Origin: GYS-P2D sp964414425
GTDB taxonomy: Bacteria; Bacteroidota; Bacteroidia; Chitinophagales; Saprospiraceae
Direction of reading: 5' to 3'
Length of the DNA: 64,000 bases
Assembly (NCBI GenBank): GCA_964414425.1
Contig: CAYPWL010000001.1
Span: 62,001 to 126,000, forward strand
The notes below the pieces were generated by a model. The model ran no database searches. It saw only the letters and a program-made list of their open reading frames with translations, and was not told the origin of the DNA. This document shows positions 16,624 to 25,227 of the stretch, piece after piece (position 1 is the stretch's first letter; each line of letters begins with the position of its first letter). A program made the position numbers and the translations under genes.

Positions 16624-17437
16624 TTATGGTCTGTTTGTCCTTGATGGTAACTATGTTTTTATGGAGCATAATAAACTTGTCACCATATTGATAGGTGAGG
16701 GTAATATCAAATGATTTATCACTCTGATATGGTAAGCTCGTTGAGTATGAATTCGTTTCATTTAGATATATCTCATAAGGGACTTGGTCTGATACTGATA
16801 ATAGAAGTTGTCCTTGATCTCGTGCATGAATTATAGTACCGTATAGTTGTATCTGACCAGAGGGCGTTGATAGAACTCGCACATCGATTATGGGCATGGG
16901 CCGTTGATCTGTATTAGCTGATCGTTTGTTTGTAGTGAGGTCAATGATGGGTTCAGGGCTAGTATATGCATCATTGAGATTCTTGATGAGCAATTTATCA
17001 CCAACCGTAATGAAACTTGCAGTTAAATCTTGCTCAGAAGAAGCAACACCCTTCTGCGTGAAGTGAACTGTTAGTTGTTTTTTTTCTGAGGTGACCTCGG
17101 TAACAGATATAATCACCTTGTTGATATTGCTATGCGTTAGCGTTGATAATAACTTTTTAGTTGATAGATTTACTCCACCAATAGCTGAAGTGCAGCGACT
17201 ATCAAATATCCTATAAGGTCCTTCAAAAAAATCATTGATCAATTCTTTTTTAGCAAATCGTAATTCTGATTTAATCTCCTTGTTGGAAGTGCTTTGTAGT
17301 TCCGCGTTAATTTCTGCAAGGTTCTTGATCAAGTCAGTATATTCTTCTTGAATGGTATTGACCATACGTGCTTGATCTTGGCCAAATGATAATTGATAGC
17401 AGAAGGAGAATACTATAATAACAAAGAATACGCGCAT
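16562..17437 (-). CDS. Secreted protein of unknown function
   Basis: This 291-residue protein has a clear signal peptide (MRVFFVIIVFSFCYQLSFGQ) and no later membrane segment. After cleavage there is a helical stretch rich in Glu, Lys and Asn, then a beta-rich region ending near NVIQDFETDSPAETGGHE. I recognise no domain. The start is the ATG at 17437, which begins the signal peptide; an upstream frame extension is not needed. Its last 62 nt overlap, on the opposite strand, the end of the FtsE-like gene, so transcription of both would collide. Confidence 0.72.
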   Translation of the reverse strand: MRVFFVIIVFSFCYQLSFGQDQARMVNTIQEEYTDLIKNLAEINAELQSTSNKEIKSELRFAKKELINDFFEGPYRIFDSRCTSAIGGVNLSTKKLLSTLTHSNINKVIISVTEVTSEKKQLTVHFTQKGVASSEQDLTASFITVGDKLLIKNLNDAYTSPEPIIDLTTNKRSANTDQRPMPIIDVRVLSTPSGQIQLYGTIIHARDQGQLLLSVSDQVPYEIYLNETNSYSTSLPYQSDKSFDITLTYQYGDKFIMLHKNIVTIKDKQTITKNVIQDFETDSPAETGGHE

Positions 17438-17519
17438 AATCCCTTCAATATTAAGACCAAAAAGGCCAGTCAAATTAAAATTTGTTTATAACTGTAAATG
17501 ACACCAAGTCACTCTGCTA

Positions 17520-17527
17520 CAAATATA
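17520..17527 (-). promoter_or_regulatory. Possible -7 box TATATTTG
   Basis: An exact TAnnTTTG match on the minus strand in the AT-rich gap between the rhomboid gene and the secreted-protein gene. It would give a leader of about 75 nt. The AT-richness makes a chance match possible. Confidence 0.35.
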
Positions 17528-17569
17528 AATTAATATAATATGTTAAGATGGAAGAGCTGCGGGGAACTT

Positions 17570-18178
17570 CTAAAAAGGTAATTGTGTCACTTTCTCGAGG
17601 AATATAGTAAATAAGCGTTGATCAAATATCACGACATAGAGTACGCCAAACAAGGCACCCCATAAATGGCCTTGATGATCTATTCTATTGCCACTCTGGT
17701 AAGAAGCCCAATGAGAGTATCCTATATATAGTACAGCCAGAACGATGGCAGGTAATGGAGGGAATACGAACATCTGCCAAGGCTCAAAAAACACGTAAAA
17801 TAGTATAAGAGCCGATGTGACACCAGAAGCCCCAATACTCGTAAAGCCTGGGTTATTCTGATGGCGAACCAAGGAACCGAGATTAGCAAAAATAATCGCG
17901 GCTAAATAGTAGGCTATATAAAGAGTAGGACCTAAGCCGCCATATTTCACCGAGAAGTATTGCTCTATAAAACCTCCAAATTGATACAATACGTACATAT
18001 TGATCCCTAAGTGCATCATACTGCCATGTAAGAACCCTCCCGATAAGACTCTGTGATACTCACTATGTTGTACCTCCATGTATGGATTATGCGACAACTG
18101 ATTGAACAGTGCTCGATTATTAAGGCAGTAGTAACTGACTAAACAGGTAACTCCGATGATGACGTAAGTGATAATCAT
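17570..18178 (-). CDS. Rhomboid family intramembrane serine protease
   Basis: A 202-residue membrane protein with about six helices. The catalytic Ser lies in SIGASGVTSA and the catalytic His in HQGHLWGALFGV. The conserved GGFLHGSMMHLGINMYVL block, with the two membrane-facing His residues, is also present. Rhomboids cut transmembrane substrates within the bilayer; the substrate here is unknown. It follows a terminator shared with the DUF4252 gene and is likely a single-gene unit. Confidence 0.92.
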   Translation of the reverse strand: MIITYVIIGVTCLVSYYCLNNRALFNQLSHNPYMEVQHSEYHRVLSGGFLHGSMMHLGINMYVLYQFGGFIEQYFSVKYGGLGPTLYIAYYLAAIIFANLGSLVRHQNNPGFTSIGASGVTSALILFYVFFEPWQMFVFPPLPAIVLAVLYIGYSHWASYQSGNRIDHQGHLWGALFGVLYVVIFDQRLFTIFLEKVTQLPF

Positions 18179-18196
18179 GTCAGCGAATATAACGCA

Positions 18197-18229
18197 TAAA
18201 AAAAAGGCTCACCGTAGTAGTGAGCCTTT
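18197..18229 (-). terminator. Terminator of the sigma / DUF4252 operon
   Basis: A 10-bp perfect stem (AAAGGCTCAC with GTGAGCCTTT) has a long A run on its left side, which is a T-tract for the minus strand. It lies 26 bp after the DUF4252 stop codon and before the rhomboid gene. Confidence 0.85.
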
Positions 18230-18254
18230 ATGTTTGACAGTTGGTATACCCAAG

Positions 18255-18767
18255 CTATTCTTCTATTTTCTTGAGGTGTTGCAGCCCATCTATACCGATG
18301 TTATCGGTGAGCTTAGAGAGATCATCAAGATTAACCTTACCATCTAATCTGATAAAAATATTCTGATCAGGCTCTCGTACCAATAACAGTAGATTCTCTA
18401 CGTACTTGTCTCCATCTGACTTGTCGGTATATAAGTATACTCTTTCGCTACCGTCCTTAACGGATATCAATTCGGACATCGACGATGACTGTGCGAGTGT
18501 GCGTGCTTGTTTAAACACTTCGTAGTCTGCATTATCTTCTTGGATGTAGATTTTTAAGCTGTTGATGTCTTTGACCATTTCTTTGACATCAGCACCATCT
18601 ACATCTATATCCATGGCAGCAAACATCTTAAACATCTCTTTATTGACAGAGACAATAGCGACATCATCACGATCTTCAAGATCGCTAAAAAATGAATTAA
18701 GAGATTGACCAAACATCATTGATGTTGTGAGCAATAGGGCGAGAGTTAATGTGATTATATTTTTCAT
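18255..18767 (-). CDS. DUF4252 secreted protein
   Basis: A 170-residue protein with an N-terminal signal peptide (MKNIITLTLALLLTTSMMFGQ) and a single DUF4252 domain. The family is restricted largely to Bacteroidota and typically sits behind an ECF sigma factor, as here. The VSVNKEMFKMFAAMD and IFIRLDGKVNLDDLSKL stretches are typical. Function is unknown; envelope stress sensing or response is often suggested from context. It is the last gene of the operon with the sigma factor and anti-sigma-like protein. Confidence 0.85.
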   Translation of the reverse strand: MKNIITLTLALLLTTSMMFGQSLNSFFSDLEDRDDVAIVSVNKEMFKMFAAMDIDVDGADVKEMVKDINSLKIYIQEDNADYEVFKQARTLAQSSSMSELISVKDGSERVYLYTDKSDGDKYVENLLLLVREPDQNIFIRLDGKVNLDDLSKLTDNIGIDGLQHLKKIEE

Positions 18768-18793
18768 TCTAATTGTAATTTCTTTTTAATTAA

Positions 18794-19249
18794 TCAAATT
18801 TCTTTATTGCGGTAAAATGAGAAAATCTTTGTTTTATCAAATTGAGACAAGCCGTCCTTTACAGCCATTCCACTGCGATCAATGGACCCATTTAAAAATC
18901 CAAGTGCAGTCAGCGTTACCTCCAGTGCTTGCTCTGGATCATCGACCACCTTATGATTACTCGACTGAGGCATCATTAGCGTTATTGCTGCAAATAATGC
19001 AACAGCAGCTGCTACACCTATCATAGATCGACGCATCAATGATATAACCTTAGCAGGCTGTTTTTGGATCTCTATGGGACGTACGGACTTACGCTCTTTC
19101 TCTTGAGCGAAGAAGTCAAACAATATCTCTTCGGGATCACCTTTCAATGAACCTTGGCGGAAGTGTTCTTTTAAAATGGCTTCTTCAGCCAGAGAAGTCT
19201 CTGCGGCCCAATATTTGTCCAGTAGTTCTTTTGCTTGTATATCGGTCAT
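18794..19249 (-). CDS. Putative anti-sigma factor
   Basis: A 151-residue protein with a short N-terminal cytoplasmic part (MTDIQAKELLDKYWAAETSLAEE), one membrane helix near residues 75-92 (IGVAAAVALFAAITLMM) and an external C-terminal tail. Its order after an ECF sigma gene, with an ATGA overlap (19246-19249), is the usual arrangement for an anti-sigma factor. No zinc-binding HxxxCxxC motif is visible, so the anti-sigma role rests on topology and context. Confidence 0.7.
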   Translation of the reverse strand: MTDIQAKELLDKYWAAETSLAEEAILKEHFRQGSLKGDPEEILFDFFAQEKERKSVRPIEIQKQPAKVISLMRRSMIGVAAAVALFAAITLMMPQSSNHKVVDDPEQALEVTLTALGFLNGSIDRSGMAVKDGLSQFDKTKIFSFYRNKEI

Positions 19250-19773
19250 CGTTCGATATTTGCTAATTGTTTTCTTAATACTATCCTGGCTCTGTGCAGG
19301 TATACTTTTACTTTCTCAATGGTTAATCCAGTTATATCTGCTATTTCCTTGTATTTGTATCCTTCGACATCTCTCAGGTGAACCACTTGTCTCTGATCAT
19401 CTGGAAGCTCATCTATTGCCTGTCGAATCTGTTTCATAATGTCATTACTTTGTATCTGTTCTGCCGGATTCATTGCACCGTCTTGGAGTGAGTAATGATC
19501 TTCTACCGACTCATGACGATACTTTTTCTTTCTCAGTTTGTCAAGAGCAAGATTGCGAGTGACAGTCATACACCAGGCCTCCTTATTCTCTATATCTTCG
19601 ACCTCCTCTCGCTTCTTCCACACCTTGATAAATACCTCTTGTACTACATCTTCTGCTGCCATTTGGTTGCCTAATATGCGCAAGGCATATCGATATAATT
19701 TATCTTTAATAGGCATGATGGCTTGCAGCATGTCGTTATTACTTGTGTATTTATCAGGAAGACGGATTTCCAC
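19246..19773 (-). CDS. ECF-type RNA polymerase sigma factor
   Basis: A 175-residue sigma-70 family factor of the extracytoplasmic function class. Region 2 is visible as LGNQMAAEDVVQEVFIKVWKK and region 4 as DVEGYKYKEIADITGLTIEKVKVYLHRAR. It should direct transcription of its own operon and others in response to an envelope signal transmitted through the downstream anti-sigma-like protein. The GTG start at 19773 is the longest; an ATG at 19731 would still keep region 2 intact. A -7 box of the housekeeping type lies just upstream. Confidence 0.93.
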   Translation of the reverse strand: MEIRLPDKYTSNNDMLQAIMPIKDKLYRYALRILGNQMAAEDVVQEVFIKVWKKREEVEDIENKEAWCMTVTRNLALDKLRKKKYRHESVEDHYSLQDGAMNPAEQIQSNDIMKQIRQAIDELPDDQRQVVHLRDVEGYKYKEIADITGLTIEKVKVYLHRARIVLRKQLANIER

Positions 19774-19774
19774 T

Positions 19775-19782
19775 TAGCTTTG
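19775..19782 (+). promoter_or_regulatory. -7 box TAGCTTTG for the LptF/G-type gene
   Basis: An exact TAnnTTTG match on the plus strand, 31 nt before the TTG start at 19814. It interleaves with the opposite promoter of the sigma operon, so the two transcripts could interfere. Confidence 0.45.
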
Positions 19783-19796
19783 TTACAGATTTACAT

Positions 19797-19804
19797 CAAA
19801 ATTA
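19797..19804 (-). promoter_or_regulatory. -7 box TAATTTTG for the sigma operon
   Basis: An exact TAnnTTTG match on the minus strand, 23 nt before the GTG of the sigma factor gene. Confidence 0.45.
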
Positions 19805-19813
19805 TCAAAGGCA

Positions 19814-21472
19814 TTGCGCATTAAAGTATTAGATAGGCTTTTTCTTAAGGGTTTCTTGGGCCCTTACCTGCTATCATTCTTCTTGGTAATCTTCGTTCTT
19901 GTCATGCAACGCCTATGGAAGGATATTGAGGACCTACTCGGCAAGGGCTATGGCATGTTCGACTTTGTGGAGCTGTTGACCTATTCCAGTTTGGTATTGA
20001 TACCGCTTGCATTGCCCTTGACAGTGCTTTTATCAAGTGTGATGATATATGGCGGTATGGCAGAGCGTTATGAGTTGACTGCTATCAAGAGTTCTGGCGT
20101 GTCTCTGATGAGGATACTAAGTCCTGGTTTGGCTGTGGCGATATTTACAATGATACTTTCATTAGTGGCGTCTAATTTTATAAAGCCCACAGCCAGAGAG
20201 CTTTTTGAAAAGAAGATAAAGGCTATGAAGACCAATGAACTCACCTTTGGTTTTGATGAGAAAGTGTTTAATCGGGAGTTTGACAATTACTCAATCTGGA
20301 TCGATAAGAAGTATGAAGATGGTCGCACAGTAGAGGGTATCAAGATCTATGATCACAATGATCCTGATAACACAATTATCAACTTGATTGCTGCTAAAAG
20401 GGGTGAGATGTACACGACCGCTGATCAGAAGTATCTCATCATGGAATTAGATAATGGATATCAGTTGAAAGAAATACGATCTGAGTCAGCAATTCAGGAT
20501 GACACTAAATTTAACTTGCCCGGCAGACCAGTTAGTAGGGTCAACTTCAAGAGCTTAAGAAAGGTATTTAAGCTCTCTGATTTACTTAATCTTAATGTGA
20601 TCTCCGTATCAGACAAACAACTGGACTTTCTAACCTTTTGGGAATTGCAGAATTTTCAGGATTCTATCGCTCAAGAAGTAAGATACAAGAAAGAACGAAG
20701 TATGCACCCATTTGGCAGACTGGTTAAGCCTTATTCACAGTTAGCGCAAGATCGTCATGACAAAGAACTTGAGGAGCAGGGTGCTGATGGTCTCAGAAAT
20801 TCCAATCCCTCTAATCTTGTGGTTGAAGACAAGCCTAAGGAGCGTCTCATAGCTAAAAAGAAAAAGGCGAACATAACCACATTGATAAAATCAAGTAATA
20901 AATCACGAATCAGCAAGAGCAAAAGCACCCCGGCACCGCTTATTCACATCGTAGATATCTCGCCTGACGATGAGACTATTCTTCAGATGCTCAAAAAGAA
21001 TGAGCGCACATCAATGTTAGACAAGGCAATTAAAACCGCGACTACTCTTAGGGATAACAGTATCAACCGTCATAATGACTATGTGGCTAAACATCGATTC
21101 ATGTCATATGCTAACCTGAAGTATCATCAACAGTTTGCATGGGCTATTGTATGCCTTGTGTTCTTGTTTATAGGAGGCCCAGCAGGTGCTATCGTACGTA
21201 AGGGTGGTTTTGGATTTCCACTGCTGATCGCTATCGTATTTTATATCATGTTTATCATGACTTATATCACAGGGGAGAAGCTACTGAGAAGTGGCACGCT
21301 GGATGATATCCAAGCGGCGTGGTTACCTGTGTTTTTATTGTTGCCCTTTGCTCTTATCCTGAGTTATATGGCGCTACATGATAAGAATACATCAGGATTC
21401 AGCTTAAAGACTAAGTCGCAAGATTTGGTAAGACGATTAAGAGGAATTAAGACTCAGGAGCAGCCTCAGTAA
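19814..21472 (+). CDS. LptF/LptG family permease
   Basis: A 552-residue inner-membrane protein of the YjgP/YjgQ family. Three N-terminal helices (for example LLSFFLVIFVLVMQRLW) and three C-terminal helices (FAWAIVCLVFLFIGGPAGAIV onward) flank a periplasmic domain. Family members form the LptBFG transporter that extracts lipopolysaccharide from the inner membrane. The protein is longer than usual: a basic, low-complexity insert (about residues 290-410, rich in Lys, Arg and Ser) lies between the periplasmic domain and helix 4. The start is TTG: the family N-terminus (RIKVLDRLFLKGFLGPYL) begins exactly there and no ATG is near. Confidence 0.9.
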   Translation: MRIKVLDRLFLKGFLGPYLLSFFLVIFVLVMQRLWKDIEDLLGKGYGMFDFVELLTYSSLVLIPLALPLTVLLSSVMIYGGMAERYELTAIKSSGVSLMRILSPGLAVAIFTMILSLVASNFIKPTARELFEKKIKAMKTNELTFGFDEKVFNREFDNYSIWIDKKYEDGRTVEGIKIYDHNDPDNTIINLIAAKRGEMYTTADQKYLIMELDNGYQLKEIRSESAIQDDTKFNLPGRPVSRVNFKSLRKVFKLSDLLNLNVISVSDKQLDFLTFWELQNFQDSIAQEVRYKKERSMHPFGRLVKPYSQLAQDRHDKELEEQGADGLRNSNPSNLVVEDKPKERLIAKKKKANITTLIKSSNKSRISKSKSTPAPLIHIVDISPDDETILQMLKKNERTSMLDKAIKTATTLRDNSINRHNDYVAKHRFMSYANLKYHQQFAWAIVCLVFLFIGGPAGAIVRKGGFGFPLLIAIVFYIMFIMTYITGEKLLRSGTLDDIQAAWLPVFLLLPFALILSYMALHDKNTSGFSLKTKSQDLVRRLRGIKTQEQPQ

Positions 21473-21638
21473 GTTCTGCTTGAGTACTGCGCAATTTTTC
21501 TTTGCAGAGCTCTATTAGACCCTTCGCCTCTTTTACTTTTTTGGTAAGCTCATCTATGGATATCTGATCATTTTCAAGATCATTGATGATCTGATCGAGC
21601 TGTTCTTTTGCTTTGCTATAACTTAATTTCTTGGACAT
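21447..21638 (-). CDS. xseB: Exodeoxyribonuclease VII small subunit
   Basis: A 63-residue helical protein matching XseB, with LSYSKAKEQLDQIINDLEND and the typical KVKEAKGLIELCKEKL stretch. With XseA it forms exonuclease VII, which degrades single-stranded DNA. It lies 3 nt after xseA in the same operon. Its last 26 nt overlap the convergent end of the LptF/G-type gene. Confidence 0.9.
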   Translation of the reverse strand: MSKKLSYSKAKEQLDQIINDLENDQISIDELTKKVKEAKGLIELCKEKLRSTQAELTEAAPES

Positions 21639-21641
21639 AAT

Positions 21642-22871
21642 CTATAGTACTTTGGCTGTTTTATGCGTGTCTGCAAATATGATCTCTATCTCTTGATCTT
21701 TCTTGAGTGCTTTTCCATTACTTACTGATTTGCCATCCATTTTAACATGGGCAAAACCTCGATCTAAGATCTTGGAAGGGTCATATCCATCTATTTTGAC
21801 GGATAGCACTGCCAAGTTATTTTCGGCTTGATTAATAATTTTTCCAACACCATTTTTGATAAATAGGGTAGCGATGTCAATTGATTGATGCTCCCTATTA
21901 ATAGTCTGTTTAGATCGATGTATCATGCCCTGATGCAATAGCTCTAAAGTATTGAGCTCTGACTGTAGATATTGATTAGCTTGGGTGGCGATGTACTGAT
22001 ACTTCTGGAGCATCTGAGATTCATAGTGCAGCATTCGCTCTATAAGCATATCCGCTACTGCAGTGGGCGTTTTGAGGGATGTGTTAGAGACGAGATCAAC
22101 TACACTTTGATCTATCTCGTGTCCGATCCCTATGATGAAGGGTATATTAGACTTGGCGATCGCAACCGCAACATTGAAGTTGTCAAATGCAGATAGGTCC
22201 AGTTTGCTTCCTCCACCTCTTAAGATCACGACAGCATCATAGACATCCTTGGATTTGGATATTATGGTTTCTATGCTAGCGAGACAATCACGCTCGACAT
22301 GTTGTCCTTGCATGCTTGACTCATATATATCTATGTCATACTTATAGCCATAAGCATTTGCCTCAAGATGAGCTTTAAAATCTTTGTAGCCAGCTGCTCT
22401 GGAGGATGTTATGAGAGCTACACGTTGTATAACTTCAGGTAGGGTAGTCTGTTTGTTCAGAGGGTAGAATCCTTCTTCCTGTAGCCTTTTGATGATCTCT
22501 TGTCGCTTGAGCTCTATCCTCCCAAATGTATAATTGGGATCTATGTCTTCTACGACAAGCTTGAGACCATAACGCTCATGAAAGTCTACTTTGCACTTAA
22601 ATCGGACAGTCCTGCCTTCCTGTAATAATTCATCTATTACAATACCAATCTTTCGCTTGATAAACTTGTAACTACTCTGCCATAGATTGGCTTGAGCGTT
22701 GGCGGTTACTTGATCTGAGTTCTCATCTTTATCAATGAGATCGATGTAGTAGTTGCCTTTGGCTACATTACACTGACTGATCTCAGCTTCAACCCATATA
22801 GGTTCTTTGAAGTTAAGGGCGATTACTCGCCGTATGTACTCATTAACTTGATAGAGCGTGAAGGACTCCAA
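21642..22871 (-). CDS. xseA: Exodeoxyribonuclease VII large subunit
   Basis: A 409-residue protein with the XseA order: an N-terminal OB-fold (about residues 1-100), then the catalytic core with ALITSSRAAGYKDF, VVILRGGGSKLDLSAFD and PFIIGIGHEIDQSVVDLV, then a coiled-coil tail. It cuts single-stranded DNA into short oligonucleotides. The start is TTG at 22871, exactly where the family N-terminus begins and 5 nt after the sucC stop; no ATG fits. It may be transcribed with sucC. Confidence 0.93.
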   Translation of the reverse strand: MESFTLYQVNEYIRRVIALNFKEPIWVEAEISQCNVAKGNYYIDLIDKDENSDQVTANAQANLWQSSYKFIKRKIGIVIDELLQEGRTVRFKCKVDFHERYGLKLVVEDIDPNYTFGRIELKRQEIIKRLQEEGFYPLNKQTTLPEVIQRVALITSSRAAGYKDFKAHLEANAYGYKYDIDIYESSMQGQHVERDCLASIETIISKSKDVYDAVVILRGGGSKLDLSAFDNFNVAVAIAKSNIPFIIGIGHEIDQSVVDLVSNTSLKTPTAVADMLIERMLHYESQMLQKYQYIATQANQYLQSELNTLELLHQGMIHRSKQTINREHQSIDIATLFIKNGVGKIINQAENNLAVLSVKIDGYDPSKILDRGFAHVKMDGKSVSNGKALKKDQEIEIIFADTHKTAKVL

Positions 22872-22876
22872 TATCC

Positions 22877-24079
22877 TTAGGCCAATACATCTTTGACAAT
22901 ATCAGCAGCCTCTTGTAATACTACCGCTGATCGTACTTCTAATCCCGAGTTATCGATCAACTCTTTTGCGATCTCCGCATTAGTGCCTTGGAGTCTTACA
23001 ATTATAGGAACGCTGATGTTACCCATGTTTTTGTAGGCATCAACCACTCCTTGAGCTACTCGATCACATCTTACGATACCACCAAATATATTGATGAGGA
23101 TTGCCTTCACATTTGGATCACTGAGGATAATCTTGAATGCATTTTCAACACGCTCGGCATCAGCAGTTCCGCCTACATCTAAGAAGTTAGCCGGGGAACC
23201 TCCACTGAGCTTAATGATATCCATCGTTGCCATAGCAAGACCTGCGCCGTTAACCATACAGCCGACATTACCGTCTAATTTTACATAGTTAAGACCAAAC
23301 TCTTTAGCTTCTACTTCTGCAGGATCTTCTTCTGAGACATCTCTCATCGCAGCAAGCTCAGGGTGTCTGAACAATGCATTATCATCGACAGTCGTCTTAC
23401 AGTCAACTGCTAAGATCTCATCCTCATTGTTTTGCATACAAGGGTTGATCTCTATTAGCGAAAGATCATTCTTAACAAATGCGCCATATAACTTGGATAT
23501 GAACTTAGTCATCTCCTTGAATGCCTTTCCTGACAATCCTAAATTGAAGGCAATCTTGCGTGCCTGATATCCTTGCATTCCTAAAGTCGCATCGATATAC
23601 TCTCTATGTACCAAGTCTGGAGTATGCTCAGCAACTTCTTCTATGTTCATCCCACCTTCAGTACTATAGATGATGACGTTTTGCTTTTTCTCACGATCCA
23701 TCATGATGGATACGTAGTACTCTTTACAAGCATCAAAATCCGGAGCGTACGAATCTTCAGCAACAAGTATCTTTTGCACAAGTTTACCCTCGCCATCTAA
23801 GCCTCCTGGAGTCTGTGGAGTCTTCAGCATCATGCCCAATATATTGCCAGCATGCTCTCTTAACTCAGCTTCATTCTTGGCTAATTTTACTCCACCACCT
23901 TTGCCACGTCCTCCTGCATGAATCTGCGCCTTAATAACGGCGAAATCTGTACCAGTTTCTTTTTGCAATTTTTTAAATGCCTCAACAGCACCCTCAACTG
24001 TGTCAACTACATGACCTCGTTGTATTCTCACTCCGCTGGCAGCTAATATTTCTTTTCCTTGATATTCGTGAAGATTCAT
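22877..24079 (-). CDS. sucC: Succinyl-CoA synthetase beta subunit (ADP-forming)
   Basis: A 400-residue TCA-cycle enzyme subunit that binds nucleotide and makes succinate and ATP from succinyl-CoA. The family N-terminus MNLHEYQGKEIL is present. The ATP-grasp domain carries KAQIHAGGRGKGGGVKLA. The C-terminal CoA-ligase domain has GCMVNGAGLAMATMD and INIFGGIVRCD. sucD is not in the window. It is divergent from mdh, so two TCA-cycle genes share one 196-bp control region. xseA and xseB follow closely. Confidence 0.95.
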   Translation of the reverse strand: MNLHEYQGKEILAASGVRIQRGHVVDTVEGAVEAFKKLQKETGTDFAVIKAQIHAGGRGKGGGVKLAKNEAELREHAGNILGMMLKTPQTPGGLDGEGKLVQKILVAEDSYAPDFDACKEYYVSIMMDREKKQNVIIYSTEGGMNIEEVAEHTPDLVHREYIDATLGMQGYQARKIAFNLGLSGKAFKEMTKFISKLYGAFVKNDLSLIEINPCMQNNEDEILAVDCKTTVDDNALFRHPELAAMRDVSEEDPAEVEAKEFGLNYVKLDGNVGCMVNGAGLAMATMDIIKLSGGSPANFLDVGGTADAERVENAFKIILSDPNVKAILINIFGGIVRCDRVAQGVVDAYKNMGNISVPIIVRLQGTNAEIAKELIDNSGLEVRSAVVLQEAADIVKDVLA

Positions 24080-24095
24080 GCTTACAAATTTTGCA

Positions 24096-24103
24096 CAAAT
24101 GTA
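24096..24103 (-). promoter_or_regulatory. -7 box TACATTTG for sucC
   Basis: An exact TAnnTTTG match on the minus strand, 16 nt before the sucC ATG. Confidence 0.55.
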
Positions 24104-24203
24104 TTGATTTCACTTTTAAAAGTTGCTGCTTAGGCAGATGTTATATGTATTAATGCTCTAAATCGAGGCATTTAATATATGACATTTACATATAATGGAT
24201 ATT

Positions 24204-24213
24204 TTGCATGCAA
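24204..24213. promoter_or_regulatory. Palindrome TTGCATGCAA between sucC and mdh promoters
   Basis: A perfect 10-bp palindrome in the shared gap, about 28 nt upstream of the mdh -7 box. A second, looser inverted repeat (TAAAT at 24159-24163 and ATTTA at 24170-24174) lies nearby. Its place between two divergent promoters suits a regulator site; no regulator is identified. Confidence 0.35.
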
Positions 24214-24240
24214 CATAGATGTGACAACTCTGTTATAATA

Positions 24241-24248
24241 TAACTTTG
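24241..24248 (+). promoter_or_regulatory. -7 box TAACTTTG for mdh
   Basis: An exact TAnnTTTG match on the plus strand, 27 nt before the mdh ATG. Confidence 0.6.
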
Positions 24249-24275
24249 AATACATAAAAACATAATAACTCTATA

Positions 24276-25208
24276 ATGAAAGTAACCGTAGTCGGAGCTG
24301 GGAATGTGGGCTCAACAGTGGCTAATGTATTAGCACACAAAGATATCGTGAATGAAGTCGTGCTTCTTGATCTAAAAGGGGATATGGCTCGTGGAAAAGC
24401 ATTGGATAGTTGGCAACAGGCACCTATTGATTATTACAGCACTCGTCTGACGGGTACTGAAAATTACGATGACACAGCTGGATCAGACATCGTCGTGATC
24501 ACTGCGGGAATACCACGTAAGCCAGGCATGAGTAGAGATGACCTTATCTCAACGAATGCTAAGATCGTTACTTCTGTGGTGAAGTCAGTACTTGCTAAAT
24601 CTGACAATCCGATTATCATTATCGTTTCTAATCCACTTGATGTGATGACCTATGCTGCTCATGCCGCAAGTGGGTCTGATAGTACGCGAGTATTTGGGAT
24701 GGCAGGTATCTTGGATACAGCGAGATATAGAGCCTTTTTATCTACGGAGCTCAATGTGTCACCTAAAGACATACAAGCACTATTATTAGGAGGACATGGG
24801 GATACTATGGTGCCATTACCGAGATATACGACTGTCGCTGGAATACCATTAACAGAGCTTTTAGCAGCTGATAAAATTGAAGCTATCGTCCAACGCACTA
24901 AGAAAGGTGGTGGAGAACTCGTAAAGCTCATGGGTACATCCGCTTGGTATGCGCCTGGAGCCGCAGCAGCTCAGATGGTAGAAGCTATCGTTAAAAACGA
25001 AAATAGAATCTATCCATGTTGTGTGAAAATGGAAGGACAGTATGGTCTCAATGACGTCTATTTAGGTGTGCCAGTTACGTTGAATAGAAACGGAATAGGT
25101 AAGGTCATAGAGGTTGGATTAAATGAAGATGAGATGGCGCTAATGCATCAATCGGCAGATCACGTTAAGAAAGTGATGAATACTTTCGATTCTATGAACC
25201 TTTCATAA
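24276..25208 (+). CDS. mdh: Malate dehydrogenase (LDH-like type)
   Basis: A 310-residue NAD-dependent dehydrogenase with MKVTVVGAGNVGSTVA at the start (Rossmann fold). Substrate-binding Arg residues are in AGIPRKPGMSRDDL. The catalytic His is in LLGGHGDTMVPLPRY. The Arg in GIPRKPGMSR, rather than Gln, favours malate over lactate. It interconverts malate and oxaloacetate in the TCA cycle. It is divergent from sucC, and its leader is short. Confidence 0.95.
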   Translation: MKVTVVGAGNVGSTVANVLAHKDIVNEVVLLDLKGDMARGKALDSWQQAPIDYYSTRLTGTENYDDTAGSDIVVITAGIPRKPGMSRDDLISTNAKIVTSVVKSVLAKSDNPIIIIVSNPLDVMTYAAHAASGSDSTRVFGMAGILDTARYRAFLSTELNVSPKDIQALLLGGHGDTMVPLPRYTTVAGIPLTELLAADKIEAIVQRTKKGGGELVKLMGTSAWYAPGAAAAQMVEAIVKNENRIYPCCVKMEGQYGLNDVYLGVPVTLNRNGIGKVIEVGLNEDEMALMHQSADHVKKVMNTFDSMNLS

Positions 25209-25227
25209 ATATTGAAGTTTCGCTTTT

